A stretch of DNA of 64,000 nucleotides from CAZKAP01 sp964552195 (GTDB taxonomy: Bacteria > Bacteroidota > Bacteroidia > Flavobacteriales > Flavobacteriaceae): contig CAZKFM010000013.1 of NCBI GenBank assembly GCA_964552195.1, forward strand, positions 1 to 64,000, read 5' to 3'. Made by a program: the position numbers and the translations under genes. Below the pieces are notes generated by a model. The model was given only the letters and a program-made list of their open reading frames with translations. It made no database searches and was not told the origin of the DNA. This document shows, in pieces, positions 33,584 to 41,641 of this stretch; the first letter of the stretch is position 1; the number at the start of each line of letters is the position of its first letter.

Positions 33584-34717
33584 CTATTCACCTGCCTGAG
33601 CCGACTTCACTGACTTTTGGTATTCCGACGGTGTACTTCCGGTGAATTTTCGAAATACACGGTTGAAGGTGGATTTGGCATTGAATCCGCTGTCCATGGC
33701 CAGGGAGAGCAGGGTAAACCGGTCCGATTCTTCCTGCTCTATTCGATTCTTGACCTCTTCGATACGATAGGAATTTACGAAATCGATAAAACTCATTCCC
33801 AGCCCGGTATTGATCTGATGCGATACCTCCCGGACGGACACGCCGATGAGGGCCGAGAATTCCTTCAGGTTGAGGTCAGGGTTCCGGTAAGCATGGTTGA
33901 TCTCCATTTCCTTCTCGATCTGTCTGAGCAGATCCGTATTTTGTACAGCCCGTTGAGTATCATCCTCCATCTGTGCATCCGGATCGTATCCCGATAATTC
34001 CATACCGGACAAGTCCCTTTGAATAATAGCGCCTCCGCCCAGGAATGCTATAGCCAGTCCGATGGTCAGAGCCGAGAGGGGCGTAATGGGGTAATTGGAG
34101 TACAGGGTTCTAGCGATGATTTCGATGAGCCAGAAAGCGGCCAGAACCAGGATGAGTACGTAAAGGCCACGGAGCCAGTTCAGGGTAATGCGGTGGGTAT
34201 TGGAGAACTCGTTTTCAATGATTCGCTGGTATTTCCTGATTTGCTTCAGCCCCAGTATCAGGTAGATGGACAGGGAAATGAGGCTCAATACGAGCTCCAG
34301 ATCATAGGTGAGGGGTTGGTGTATCTCCATCCAGAACCATCTGCGATAGGCGTAGTCCTGGGATTGAAGAAATAGGTAGAACGCGAATTGCAAGCCCGCT
34401 GGCAGGAGGTGCCAGGTCCAGTTCCATCCGGTCTGGAAATCGGGGGTGGTCAGAGATCGGGTGTACATCCATAGTAGAGGCCCAAAAGCCAGGGAAAAGT
34501 AAATGGGGAGAAAATAGAAATTGGGATTCTGGCTGTAAATACCCGCTACCCGAAAGAAGGTGTCGCAGATCCAGAGCGCGAAAAGCAGGAGGAGGGCCGA
34601 AAGGAATCGGTTGGCGACCCGATTGCCCTGAATCAGAAGCAGGAGTGTGGCAGAGTATACGCCTTGGGCAATTAGAAACGCCAGCATTAGACTCTCCGGA
34701 TTTAGATCAATTTTCAT
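33584..34717 (-). CDS. Membrane-anchored AraC-family transcriptional regulator
   Basis: This is a 377-residue regulator. Residues 1–235 hold about seven hydrophobic helices (for example FLIAQGVYSATLLLLI, FLSALLLLFALWI, LTIGLAIAFLGGGAI) and resemble the seven-helix sensor module of Bacteroidota AraC proteins. Residues ~270–373 are the AraC double helix-turn-helix DNA-binding domain: DLNLKEFSALIGVSVREVSHQIN, then FTLLSLAMDSGFNAKSTFNRVFRKFTGSTPSEYQK. It probably transmits a membrane-sensed signal directly to transcription. The gene is divergent from the SDR/epimerase pair and lies just upstream of the secreted esterase; both are candidate targets. Confidence 0.88.
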   Translation of the reverse strand: MKIDLNPESLMLAFLIAQGVYSATLLLLIQGNRVANRFLSALLLLFALWICDTFFRVAGIYSQNPNFYFLPIYFSLAFGPLLWMYTRSLTTPDFQTGWNWTWHLLPAGLQFAFYLFLQSQDYAYRRWFWMEIHQPLTYDLELVLSLISLSIYLILGLKQIRKYQRIIENEFSNTHRITLNWLRGLYVLILVLAAFWLIEIIARTLYSNYPITPLSALTIGLAIAFLGGGAIIQRDLSGMELSGYDPDAQMEDDTQRAVQNTDLLRQIEKEMEINHAYRNPDLNLKEFSALIGVSVREVSHQINTGLGMSFIDFVNSYRIEEVKNRIEQEESDRFTLLSLAMDSGFNAKSTFNRVFRKFTGSTPSEYQKSVKSAQAGE

Positions 34718-34854
34718 CGGTTGGAAATTTCCGATAGGTGTCCCCCAAGTTAGTATTCTTAAGCCGCAGAATTTTATGTCTGCTGACTTTCTTTTAACTT
34801 ATGCCCTCCAGGGGGTTTGATTGTCCCGTTCCATCAACTCAAATCCAAATAACA

Positions 34855-35679
34855 ATGACGAATTCCCCAAATGCCGTCATTACCGGTGCCAGTAATGGCC
34901 TCGGGAAGGCTTTTGCCCGGGAACTCGCAAAGCGGGGCTATAATCTGATTTTAGTGAGTTTACCTGGAGAAGGTTTGGATAAGGTTGCCCGGGATCTGGA
35001 GCAGGAATACGGCGTAACTTCACGGACCTTCGAAATGGATCTCACTTCATTCGAGAACATTACCCGTTTGGGAGCAGAGATCAATGGCAACTACGAAATC
35101 GATATCCTTATCAACAATGCAGGTGCCGGCGGTGGCCGGTTCTTTGCAGAAGTTGAATCGGAATACCTGGATAATCTGATTCAGCTCAATGTCAGGGCCC
35201 CTGTACTGCTGGTTCATAAGCTTCTCCCTTCCCTGCGGAAAAAGTCTCCGACCTATGTCCTCAATGTGGCGAGCATGGCGGCCATGAGTCCCATTCCCTA
35301 TAAAACGGTATATCCGTCCACCAAGGCATTCCTTTATAATTTTACCCGTTGCCTGGACAAGGAGTTCGAGGACTCCAACCTGCATTTCGCAGTAGTGAAC
35401 CCGGGACCGATGAAGACCAACGAAGACGTTTCTAAGCGTATCGACAGTCAGAATAACTTCATCAAGAAATCCATTTTGCCGGTTGATCAGGTGGCTCGGA
35501 TTTCCATCGATAAGCTACTCAGGAGAAAATGTGTAATCACCCTGGACTTCTACCACAAATTTCAGATCATGCTGCTCAAATGGTTTCCGGAACGCATGAA
35601 GATCAATATACTTGGTAAAATTGCCAGGCACGAGGTACAAACCAATCCCCAGCATGAAGGTATTCGTAAGCGGGGCTAA
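34855..35679 (+). CDS. Short-chain dehydrogenase/reductase (SDR) family oxidoreductase
   Basis: This 274-residue classical SDR has the nucleotide-binding motif TGASNGLGKAFA near the N-terminus, NNAGAGG in mid-domain, the catalytic serine region NVASMAAMS and the YPSTK active site. The C-terminus (KFQIMLLKWFPER) is hydrophobic and basic, as in membrane-associated SDRs acting on lipid or steroid-like substrates. The start is taken at MTNSPNAVITG; an in-frame ATG at 34801 would add 18 residues with no SDR character. The last 26 bases overlap the following epimerase gene, so the two are probably co-translated. Confidence 0.9.
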   Translation: MTNSPNAVITGASNGLGKAFARELAKRGYNLILVSLPGEGLDKVARDLEQEYGVTSRTFEMDLTSFENITRLGAEINGNYEIDILINNAGAGGGRFFAEVESEYLDNLIQLNVRAPVLLVHKLLPSLRKKSPTYVLNVASMAAMSPIPYKTVYPSTKAFLYNFTRCLDKEFEDSNLHFAVVNPGPMKTNEDVSKRIDSQNNFIKKSILPVDQVARISIDKLLRRKCVITLDFYHKFQIMLLKWFPERMKINILGKIARHEVQTNPQHEGIRKRG

Positions 35680-36625
35680 CGGACTACTAGCTTCACACCT
35701 CATACGACAGCTGTTGGATGCCGGTCAGGAGGTAACAGGCCTGATCCGGAATCCGGAAAGCTTCCAGTTTCCCGGAGAAGAAGGCGTGAAACTGGTTCAA
35801 TCCGATCTGAGGGATTCCTCAGGATATAAAGAGGAATTGAAGGCCTGTGATGCCGTTGTGCATGTAGCGGCCTATACCTCACCTTCCGGTCGGGACTACG
35901 GAGATTACCGCAGTATCAATGTGGACTGTACGGAGATATTGCTCGAGGCCTGTGTGGAGGCGGGAGTCGAACGTTTTGTCCAGGTGGGTACTGCGAACTC
36001 TTTCGGCTATGGCAATCTCAAGAATCCAGGACATGAGGACCTGCCCATGAAGCCTCCCTTTACGAGTTCTCACTACGCTTTGAGCAAGAAGGAAGCCGAT
36101 CTTCTAGCGAGAAGTTTCTCGGATCGCATGCAGGTGTGTCTGGTTCACCCCACGTTTATGATAGGTGCCTACGATGCCAAACCCAGTTCCGGGGCCATTT
36201 TAATCATGGGGAGTAAACGGGTAGTTTGGGTGCCACCGGGTGGGAAGAATTTTGTCAACGCTTCGGATGTGGCAAACGCGGTTATAGCAGTCCTGAACAG
36301 GGGAGAATCCGGCAGGAGTTACCTGGTGACCGGAGAAAATCTCACGTATCTGGAATTCTTTAAAAAGCTTAGCGCTGTGCAGGAACGGAATCCCCTCTAC
36401 ATCAAGATTCCCGGCTGGATGCTGCGAGGCCTGGGGAAGATGGGGGATGTGGTTCGTTCGATGGGCGTTGCTACTTCCCTGTCCAGCGCCAATCTGGAGT
36501 CCCTATGTATTTCGAATTTCTACAGCAGTAATCGCTTGCGTTCGGAACTCCGGATCGATCCCCGCCCTATAGAAATCGGGATCGCAGAAGCCGTCAGCTG
36601 GTTTAAAAAAGAAGGCATGCTTTAG
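35654..36625 (+). CDS. NAD-dependent epimerase/dehydratase family protein
   Basis: This 323-residue extended SDR begins MKVFVSGANGLLASHLIRQL, a Rossmann GxxGxxAS-type motif, with aspartate-rich VQSDLRD for the adenine pocket, a GTANSFGYG serine region and HYALSKKEAD as the YxxxK catalytic pair. It resembles the dihydroflavonol-4-reductase/3-beta-HSD-like group that reduces ketones on small molecules, rather than sugar-nucleotide epimerases. It overlaps the SDR gene by 26 bases on the same strand, suggesting that the two reductases act in one pathway. The substrate is unknown. Confidence 0.88.
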   Translation: MKVFVSGANGLLASHLIRQLLDAGQEVTGLIRNPESFQFPGEEGVKLVQSDLRDSSGYKEELKACDAVVHVAAYTSPSGRDYGDYRSINVDCTEILLEACVEAGVERFVQVGTANSFGYGNLKNPGHEDLPMKPPFTSSHYALSKKEADLLARSFSDRMQVCLVHPTFMIGAYDAKPSSGAILIMGSKRVVWVPPGGKNFVNASDVANAVIAVLNRGESGRSYLVTGENLTYLEFFKKLSAVQERNPLYIKIPGWMLRGLGKMGDVVRSMGVATSLSSANLESLCISNFYSSNRLRSELRIDPRPIEIGIAEAVSWFKKEGML

Positions 36626-36642
36626 GGTCGGTAAAGCTGAAT

Positions 36643-37017
36643 TCAGGAGTATTTATGCCAGATCTGAAGCCCCAGGAATAGCGTTGCCAGGAGCATCCAG
36701 ATGATATGTGGCCAAAGCCACCGACCCCATCTGGGATTAATGTTGCGTATCCTGGATTGAAAAACCAGGGTATACCCCAGAGTAATGATATTGCCCACGG
36801 TTCCAATCTCGAAAAGCTTGAACCAGGCCGTATACAGCGGGTACAGCCAAATCAGCAGTAAGAGTCCTATACCCATCCAGAAACTGCTGCTCTGAGTTCC
36901 TACCCTTAGGTATAGTTGGACCAGTATTCCGATGAGTATGAGGGACAGGAAAAACCATATGGCTGCGGCATAGCGATCGATCCAGTTGATGGAGTCCAGT
37001 ACATCCCTGATTTCCAT
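36643..37017 (-). CDS. Four-helix membrane protein of unknown function
   Basis: This is a 124-residue integral membrane protein, very rich in Trp, Leu and Ile. Predicted helices lie at about 18–38 (AAAIWFFLSLILIGILVQLYL), 47–67 (MGIGLLLLIWLYPLYTAW), 71–90 and 99–118 (WPHIIWMLLATLFLGLQ). No catalytic or binding motif is recognised. It is convergent with the epimerase gene (17-base gap), so it belongs to a separate transcription unit. Confidence 0.7.
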   Translation of the reverse strand: MEIRDVLDSINWIDRYAAAIWFFLSLILIGILVQLYLRVGTQSSSFWMGIGLLLLIWLYPLYTAWFKLFEIGTVGNIITLGYTLVFQSRIRNINPRWGRWLWPHIIWMLLATLFLGLQIWHKYS

Positions 37018-37113
37018 TCCTAATTTGATTGGTTGTTTAAATATAAGAAGGGTTTTGAAAACAAGGAGTTATGATGGCAAAGGATCGATGAGCACCGATA
37101 CATTCTCTGTGTA

Positions 37114-37728
37114 CTACCTATATCTCCTTCTCCGCAGATACGACTCCAGCAGGATGCGGTCGCGTTGCTGGAGAGACTGAACGACCGGATTGTTTTCGCA
37201 GTCTCCGTCAGGGGACAGGCAGCTGATCTTGCCGGTCTTCAGTTTCTTAAGGAGGGAAGTGGCAATCAAAGAATCCAGCTGGGGCACGGCCCGGTACCTA
37301 TCCGGCCCGATCACATATCCGTTGCTGAAGCTGTGCGAAGTACATACGGTAAACCGGTGTTCTTTACCCCGATAACCTTTAATGTACATGGATACCCACA
37401 TAGGGTCCTGCTCGGTCTTCTGCAATTTAGGGAACTGACGGGTAACTCGTGCCAGGGTCGGACGATCGGTGATCTCGAATTGATACTGCCGGTTAGGTAT
37501 TTCCGCATAGGTATCACAGCTCAGCAGACCGTAGGGGCAGCGCTCCTGACCCAGCGAGGTCACAACGACCAACCGGTCGATTCTGCGTTCCAGGACATCC
37601 TCCTGCTGCGAGAACAGTCCGCATGGTATAAGGAGCAGGTACATCATCCCACATAGGATTCTACAGCTTATGCCGGCAGCTTTTCGTTTGCGGAATTGCA
37701 GTCCCTCTTTGCGTTGCAGATTTTGCAT
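37114..37728 (-). CDS. Secreted protein of unknown function
   Basis: The predicted product has 204 residues; MMYLLLIPCGLFSQ (start at about 37647) would make a better signal peptide than the basic N-terminus of the longest reading. The mature part has five or six cysteines (RCPYGLLSC, FTVCTSHS, KISCLSPDGDC), which could form disulfides outside the cytoplasm, and ends in an arginine-rich tail (LRRRRYR). I do not recognise the family. It sits between two other unknown or unrelated minus-strand genes. Confidence 0.65.
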   Translation of the reverse strand: MQNLQRKEGLQFRKRKAAGISCRILCGMMYLLLIPCGLFSQQEDVLERRIDRLVVVTSLGQERCPYGLLSCDTYAEIPNRQYQFEITDRPTLARVTRQFPKLQKTEQDPMWVSMYIKGYRGKEHRFTVCTSHSFSNGYVIGPDRYRAVPQLDSLIATSLLKKLKTGKISCLSPDGDCENNPVVQSLQQRDRILLESYLRRRRYR

Positions 37729-37811
37729 ACGGTCTGGTTAGAGGCCACTATTCTTCCTCTGATCACCTGTGCCAAATCTAATGATCTTTTTCGGAGATCA
37801 TCAGCGTTTAA

Positions 37812-39311
37812 TTATTCATCCCAGGGATTGCGGTCCTCCAGCGTATGCCGCTTTAAGACGCGACGGCCCTCTTCGAGTACCCGGGGATGCCTTCGTATGC
37901 GATAGAGCACATCACTGGCGTGTTTCCATTGCTTTACCCCATCCACAACCGGCATGGGATAGTCCCGATCCAGGCGGAATCCATAAAGCTGCTCTTCCAT
38001 AGGGGTAAGGAGTTTGGGTTGCAGGGCGAATGTATCGGGAAGTTTTCTGAGTTCCGGTATCCATTCCTTGATGAACCGTGCCTCGGGATCCAGTCGGTGG
38101 GCATTCTTCAGGGGATTGTATATCCTTACCTGATTGATCCCGGTTTCACCCGCCTGCATCTGAATCTGGGGATAGTGAATGCCCGGTTCAAAATCCAGGA
38201 ACTGCCGGGCCAGGTGCTTGCTGATGGACTGCCAGGGTTGCCAGAGCAAGTGGGTGGAGAATGATACCAGTAGTGCCCGCATACGAAAGTTCAGGTATCC
38301 GGTTGTACGCAGGCAACGCATGCTCGCATCGACCAGTGGAAATCCGGTCAGACCTTCTTCCCAGGCGGCCAACCAATCCTGGTTTTCCTCTTTGTTCAGT
38401 TGCTGATACCCCCGGTTAACCGACTCGAATTCCATACGAGGCTCCATCTCGAATTTCTGTATGAAGTGCGCCTGCCACCTCAGACGCGACAGAAAACCCG
38501 ATAGCAGCCGTTTATTCTGGATTTCCTCCTGTTTTCGGCGCCCGGCCTGGTAAACTTCCCTGACCGATAGGTTCCCCCAGGCGATGTAGGGGGAGAGTCG
38601 ACTGCAGGACTCCCGGGACTCCGCTGGTTTGGAAATATTCCGATTATATGAATTGTAGCGTTTTTCGAGAAAGGAATCGATCGTCTCGAGAGCCTTAGTC
38701 CTGCCCCCTGACTGAAAGGCATTCACCTCAGGCTGCGGGGAAGAAACCGAATGTCCATTGCAGCCTAACTCCAGGGCATCGATTTCATCCATAGTAAGCA
38801 GCTGACTTTTTCCGGGCTCCCATGGATATACCGGGCTACTCATGTAGGTCAGCCAGTGTTCCTTCCAGCCGTCACGATTCCTGAGACCGCGCAGAACTCC
38901 ATTCTGGGTGTATTCATGCCAGGGAAGGCCCGCAGAACGGAATCGGGTCGCCAATCTGAGATCCCTTTGATACGTACTGTGCAAACCGGTTTCCCTGTGC
39001 GAGTGAACGGCTCCTGCACTGATCCGGCGGCTGAGCCGCTCGAATACCTGTAAAGCCTCTCCTCGAAACCGTGCAATCCGAGAATTAAGGGGCTGTAACT
39101 CCTGATCGAGTTCATCGAGCGATTGCCGAATAAAATCCTGGTGTCGTTTGCTGTAATGTGGATCAATCTCGTATAAGTCCTCCCAGATAAACATCAGCAG
39201 CACTCGCTTTCCCGATTTCAGGGCATGATACAGAGGAGCGTGGTCGTGCAGGCGCAGATCGCGCTTCAGCCATACCAGCTGTACTTCTCCTGCTATTTCA
39301 GGTCCCGTCAT
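37812..39311 (-). CDS. Cryptochrome/DNA photolyase family protein
   Basis: This 499-residue flavoprotein begins with the photolyase N-terminal alpha/beta domain (VQLVWLKRDLRLHDHAPL) and continues into the FAD-binding helical domain: LSPYIAWGNLSVREVY, LRWQAHFIQKFE, GFPLVDASMRCLRTTGYLNFRMRALLVSF, then INQVRIYNP. The family repairs UV-induced pyrimidine dimers using blue light, or acts as a photoreceptor; sequence alone does not settle which. I see no four-cysteine iron-sulfur signature in the C-terminal part, arguing against the FeS-containing bacterial group. A TACCTTTG promoter box lies five bases upstream of the start. Confidence 0.9.
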   Translation of the reverse strand: MTGPEIAGEVQLVWLKRDLRLHDHAPLYHALKSGKRVLLMFIWEDLYEIDPHYSKRHQDFIRQSLDELDQELQPLNSRIARFRGEALQVFERLSRRISAGAVHSHRETGLHSTYQRDLRLATRFRSAGLPWHEYTQNGVLRGLRNRDGWKEHWLTYMSSPVYPWEPGKSQLLTMDEIDALELGCNGHSVSSPQPEVNAFQSGGRTKALETIDSFLEKRYNSYNRNISKPAESRESCSRLSPYIAWGNLSVREVYQAGRRKQEEIQNKRLLSGFLSRLRWQAHFIQKFEMEPRMEFESVNRGYQQLNKEENQDWLAAWEEGLTGFPLVDASMRCLRTTGYLNFRMRALLVSFSTHLLWQPWQSISKHLARQFLDFEPGIHYPQIQMQAGETGINQVRIYNPLKNAHRLDPEARFIKEWIPELRKLPDTFALQPKLLTPMEEQLYGFRLDRDYPMPVVDGVKQWKHASDVLYRIRRHPRVLEEGRRVLKRHTLEDRNPWDE

Positions 39312-39315
39312 CCTG

Positions 39316-39323
39316 CAAAGGTA
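39316..39323 (-). promoter_or_regulatory. Bacteroidota −7 box (TACCTTTG) for the photolyase gene
   Basis: This is an exact TAnnTTTG match on the minus strand, with its 3' end four bases from the ATG (39309–39311). That implies a very short or absent leader, or that translation starts a little downstream. Confidence 0.5.
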
Positions 39324-39475
39324 CTATTCAGTTCTCTCCCGATGTTTTTGTTTCGGGGAGCCATGCGGAGCAGTCTCGTCTACAACTTACAGGAGTCTAT
39401 GGGCAACTCAGCAGGGCATTTTCCCGGTTGGAGGGGATAATCGTGATTGTCCTTTAAAATTGAAACAGAATTCAA

Positions 39476-39483
39476 TATATTTA
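39476..39483 (+). promoter_or_regulatory. Candidate −7 box (TATATTTA) for the secreted protein at 39505
   Basis: This is a one-mismatch TAnnTTTG-like box in an AT-rich stretch, 21 bases upstream of the ATG at 39505. A TTG lies at 39460–39462, somewhat closer than the usual −33 spacing. Confidence 0.3.
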
Positions 39484-39504
39484 GAATTCTTAAAAAAATG
39501 CGCT

Positions 39505-39936
39505 ATGTCCCTGATCCAAAAGTACTTATTGGGAGTTGCTTTCCTGTGCTGCTTCCCGGCCTTGTTCGCACAGAACCGCCTTGCCGATGCCTATGACCTC
39601 GCGTCAAGCATCTGTGCGGAATGGAGGTTCGAATATCAGGAGCTCAATGGGCTAAAACTGGCGAAAGCGACGGTCAACTCGGTCCGGATGGGCAATGTGA
39701 TATTCCTTGAAGACCAGACTTACCTGCTCCGGCTCAATGGAGAAATCATGGAGCGGGGTCATTGGGACTACAATATTTTTCAGAGGCGAATAGAACTCAA
39801 GAGCGGACTTGAGGGTACCCTCCGGGCTATCATTCAACCCCTGGCTCCGGATCGAATCGTGATGATACCTATACTGGAGAGCGGGAATTCGCAAAAGGTA
39901 TTTGAACGCCTCAGGTACTATTACCGCCGCCTGTAA
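39505..39936 (+). CDS. Small secreted protein of unknown function
   Basis: The product has 143 residues and a clear signal peptide (MSLIQKYLLGVAFLCCFPALFAQ). The mature part is predicted to be beta-rich, with lines such as MGNVIFLEDQTYLLRLNGEI and HWDYNIFQRRIELKSG. These recall the small lipocalin-like or extracellular calycin-type proteins common in flavobacteria, but no diagnostic motif is present. The start is placed at the ATG that opens the signal peptide; a TTG at 39460 would add an atypical N-terminus. The gene is convergent with a tiny membrane protein (39962–40117). Confidence 0.7.
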   Translation: MSLIQKYLLGVAFLCCFPALFAQNRLADAYDLASSICAEWRFEYQELNGLKLAKATVNSVRMGNVIFLEDQTYLLRLNGEIMERGHWDYNIFQRRIELKSGLEGTLRAIIQPLAPDRIVMIPILESGNSQKVFERLRYYYRRL

Positions 39937-39961
39937 AGGTCTGACTCCCCTTTATCCCTTT

Positions 39962-40117
39962 CTAGCCTGGAAATTCGGGCAGGAAATCGACCGGGATGTT
40001 CAGGAAATACAATGCGGTGAAAAGAAACACCAGAAAGACAACGACGATCAGCACAAATACCACGACTTTGAGAAAAGCATTCAGTATGCTGGTGCCAGCT
40101 GAAATTTGTTCGGTCAT
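39962..40117 (-). CDS. 51-residue single-TM membrane protein
   Basis: This is a short gene on the minus strand, from the ATG at 40115–40117 to the TAG at 39962–39964. The peptide starts MTEQISAGTSILNAFLK, then has one long hydrophobic helix (VVVFVLIVVVFLVFLFTALYF) and a short tail rich in Pro and Phe (IPVDFLPEFPG). The composition is that of a genuine small membrane protein. It lies 116 bases downstream of the sugar transporter on the same strand and could be co-transcribed with it. Function is unknown. Confidence 0.6.
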   Translation of the reverse strand: MTEQISAGTSILNAFLKVVVFVLIVVVFLVFLFTALYFLNIPVDFLPEFPG

Positions 40118-40233
40118 AAGATTTTGGCTTTACGCAAGGAAGCTTGCACCTTAAAAAGGTAAAAAAAACGCACGACTTATGCCTACACGGGTGATAATAA
40201 ATCGATTACCCGATGGAATGTTTCGATATGGGG

Positions 40234-41571
40234 CTAGGTAACCGGACGATCTTCTTCGATCTCTTCCAGTGATATTCCCTTGGTTTCAGGCATCAGGAAG
40301 ATTACGAAAATCAACTGTAAAACCATCATCCCGGCGAAAAACAGGAATATGGGGGAGGGGTCTGCCTCGAAAAGGGACAACATCGTTGGCGTTACCAAGG
40401 TGATCAGGGCGGCTAGTACCCAATGGGTTCCCGTTCCCCATGACTGCCCCGCTGCCCTTACCTGATTGGGAAAGATCTCGGATATGAATACCCAGATCAC
40501 CGCTCCCTGTCCCACGGCGTGTGAAGCAATGAACATCAGGATAAAGACCAGCAGCAGGTCTGGTGAACTCTGGAAATGAAAGCAGTAGGCGACCATGGCC
40601 AGGCTAATGATGTAGCCAAAGGAACCGATCAACATGAGCTTGCGCCTTCCCTGACGATCGATGAGCCAGATACCGAGCAGAGTGAAAAGCAGATTTACGA
40701 TCCCGATGGAAATCGAATTGAACAGGGATTCCTTCGATGCTAATCCTGCGCGTTCCAATAATTCCGGGGCGTAATACAGTACAAAATTAATGCCCGACAA
40801 CTGGTTAAAGAAGGCGATAAGGAATGCGAGCAACAGGGGACGTGCGTGCCTTCTCCGGAAGATGAAATCCTTTTTGGCATGGGTATCCAGATACCCCAGG
40901 AGCAGGTCCATCTGTCTCTGGGCTTCCCCGGGTTCGTTGAGTTGCCTGAGGACAGCCAGCGCTTCGTCCTGCTTTTTGCGTTGAATACTGAGCCAGCGTG
41001 GGCTTCGGGGGATGCGAAGCACCAGCAGTACATAAATAATGGCGGGTATCGACTCCACCCCGAGCATCCATCTCCAGTCGTTTGCCCCTCCGAAGCCCTT
41101 GAGCAGGTAGTTCGAAATAAATGCGATCATAATCCCGAAGACTATATTGAATTGGTACATGGCACCGAGCCTTCCCCTCGAAGAAGAAGGGGAAATCTCC
41201 GAGATGTAAATCGGTGCTGCCACCGAAGATGCTCCGACTCCCACGCCGCCTATAAAACGAAAGATCGAAAACACATAAGGGTCAGGTGCCAGAGCGGAGC
41301 CCAGGGCGGAAAGGAAATACAGTACACCTATCCAGAAGAGGGTGTTCTTCCTTCCCAGCTTATCGCAAGGAAGGCCTCCGAAAAGAGATCCGATTACTGT
41401 GCCCCAAAGTGCCATGGACATGATCAGTGTACCGTGTTCCCAGTCCGATAACTCCCACAGTTTCCTAATGGGCAGATTAGCACCGCTGATTACCACGGTA
41501 TCGAAACCGAATAGAAACCCTGCCAGTGCGGCCGTAAGTGATATGCCGAAAAGATTGGTGGACTTGCTCAT
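40234..41571 (-). CDS. MFS sugar transporter (sugar porter family)
   Basis: This 445-residue, 12-helix major facilitator carries sugar-porter signatures: GFLFGFDTVVISGA in helix 1, GGLPCDKLGRKN between helices 2 and 3, RFIGGVGVGASSVAAPIYISEISP in helix 4–5, RSPRWL after helix 6, QLSGINFVLYYAPEL in helix 7 and PETKGISLEEIE at the end. It should import a monosaccharide, probably by proton symport like XylE; the specific sugar is not evident. No sugar kinase or isomerase is adjacent. Confidence 0.92.
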   Translation of the reverse strand: MSKSTNLFGISLTAALAGFLFGFDTVVISGANLPIRKLWELSDWEHGTLIMSMALWGTVIGSLFGGLPCDKLGRKNTLFWIGVLYFLSALGSALAPDPYVFSIFRFIGGVGVGASSVAAPIYISEISPSSSRGRLGAMYQFNIVFGIMIAFISNYLLKGFGGANDWRWMLGVESIPAIIYVLLVLRIPRSPRWLSIQRKKQDEALAVLRQLNEPGEAQRQMDLLLGYLDTHAKKDFIFRRRHARPLLLAFLIAFFNQLSGINFVLYYAPELLERAGLASKESLFNSISIGIVNLLFTLLGIWLIDRQGRRKLMLIGSFGYIISLAMVAYCFHFQSSPDLLLVFILMFIASHAVGQGAVIWVFISEIFPNQVRAAGQSWGTGTHWVLAALITLVTPTMLSLFEADPSPIFLFFAGMMVLQLIFVIFLMPETKGISLEEIEEDRPVT

Positions 41572-41641
41572 GGTTAGGTTGAAGAAGGTTGATCGTATTC
41601 GACTGTGAAGCTTAGTTTAGGACGGTAATCCGAAATATACG

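Noticed and set aside
35047..35385. Minus-strand frame of 112 codons
   Set aside because: It is a shadow of the SDR gene, which has full motif support on the plus strand.
37747..37811. Hairpin after the photolyase gene (TGATCT/AGATCA)
   Set aside because: The stem is short and no T-run follows, so it is not called a terminator.
40118..40233. CGGGT/ACCCG inverted repeat near 40,191–40,215
   Set aside because: A five-base stem with a long loop and no adjacent T-run is too weak to call.
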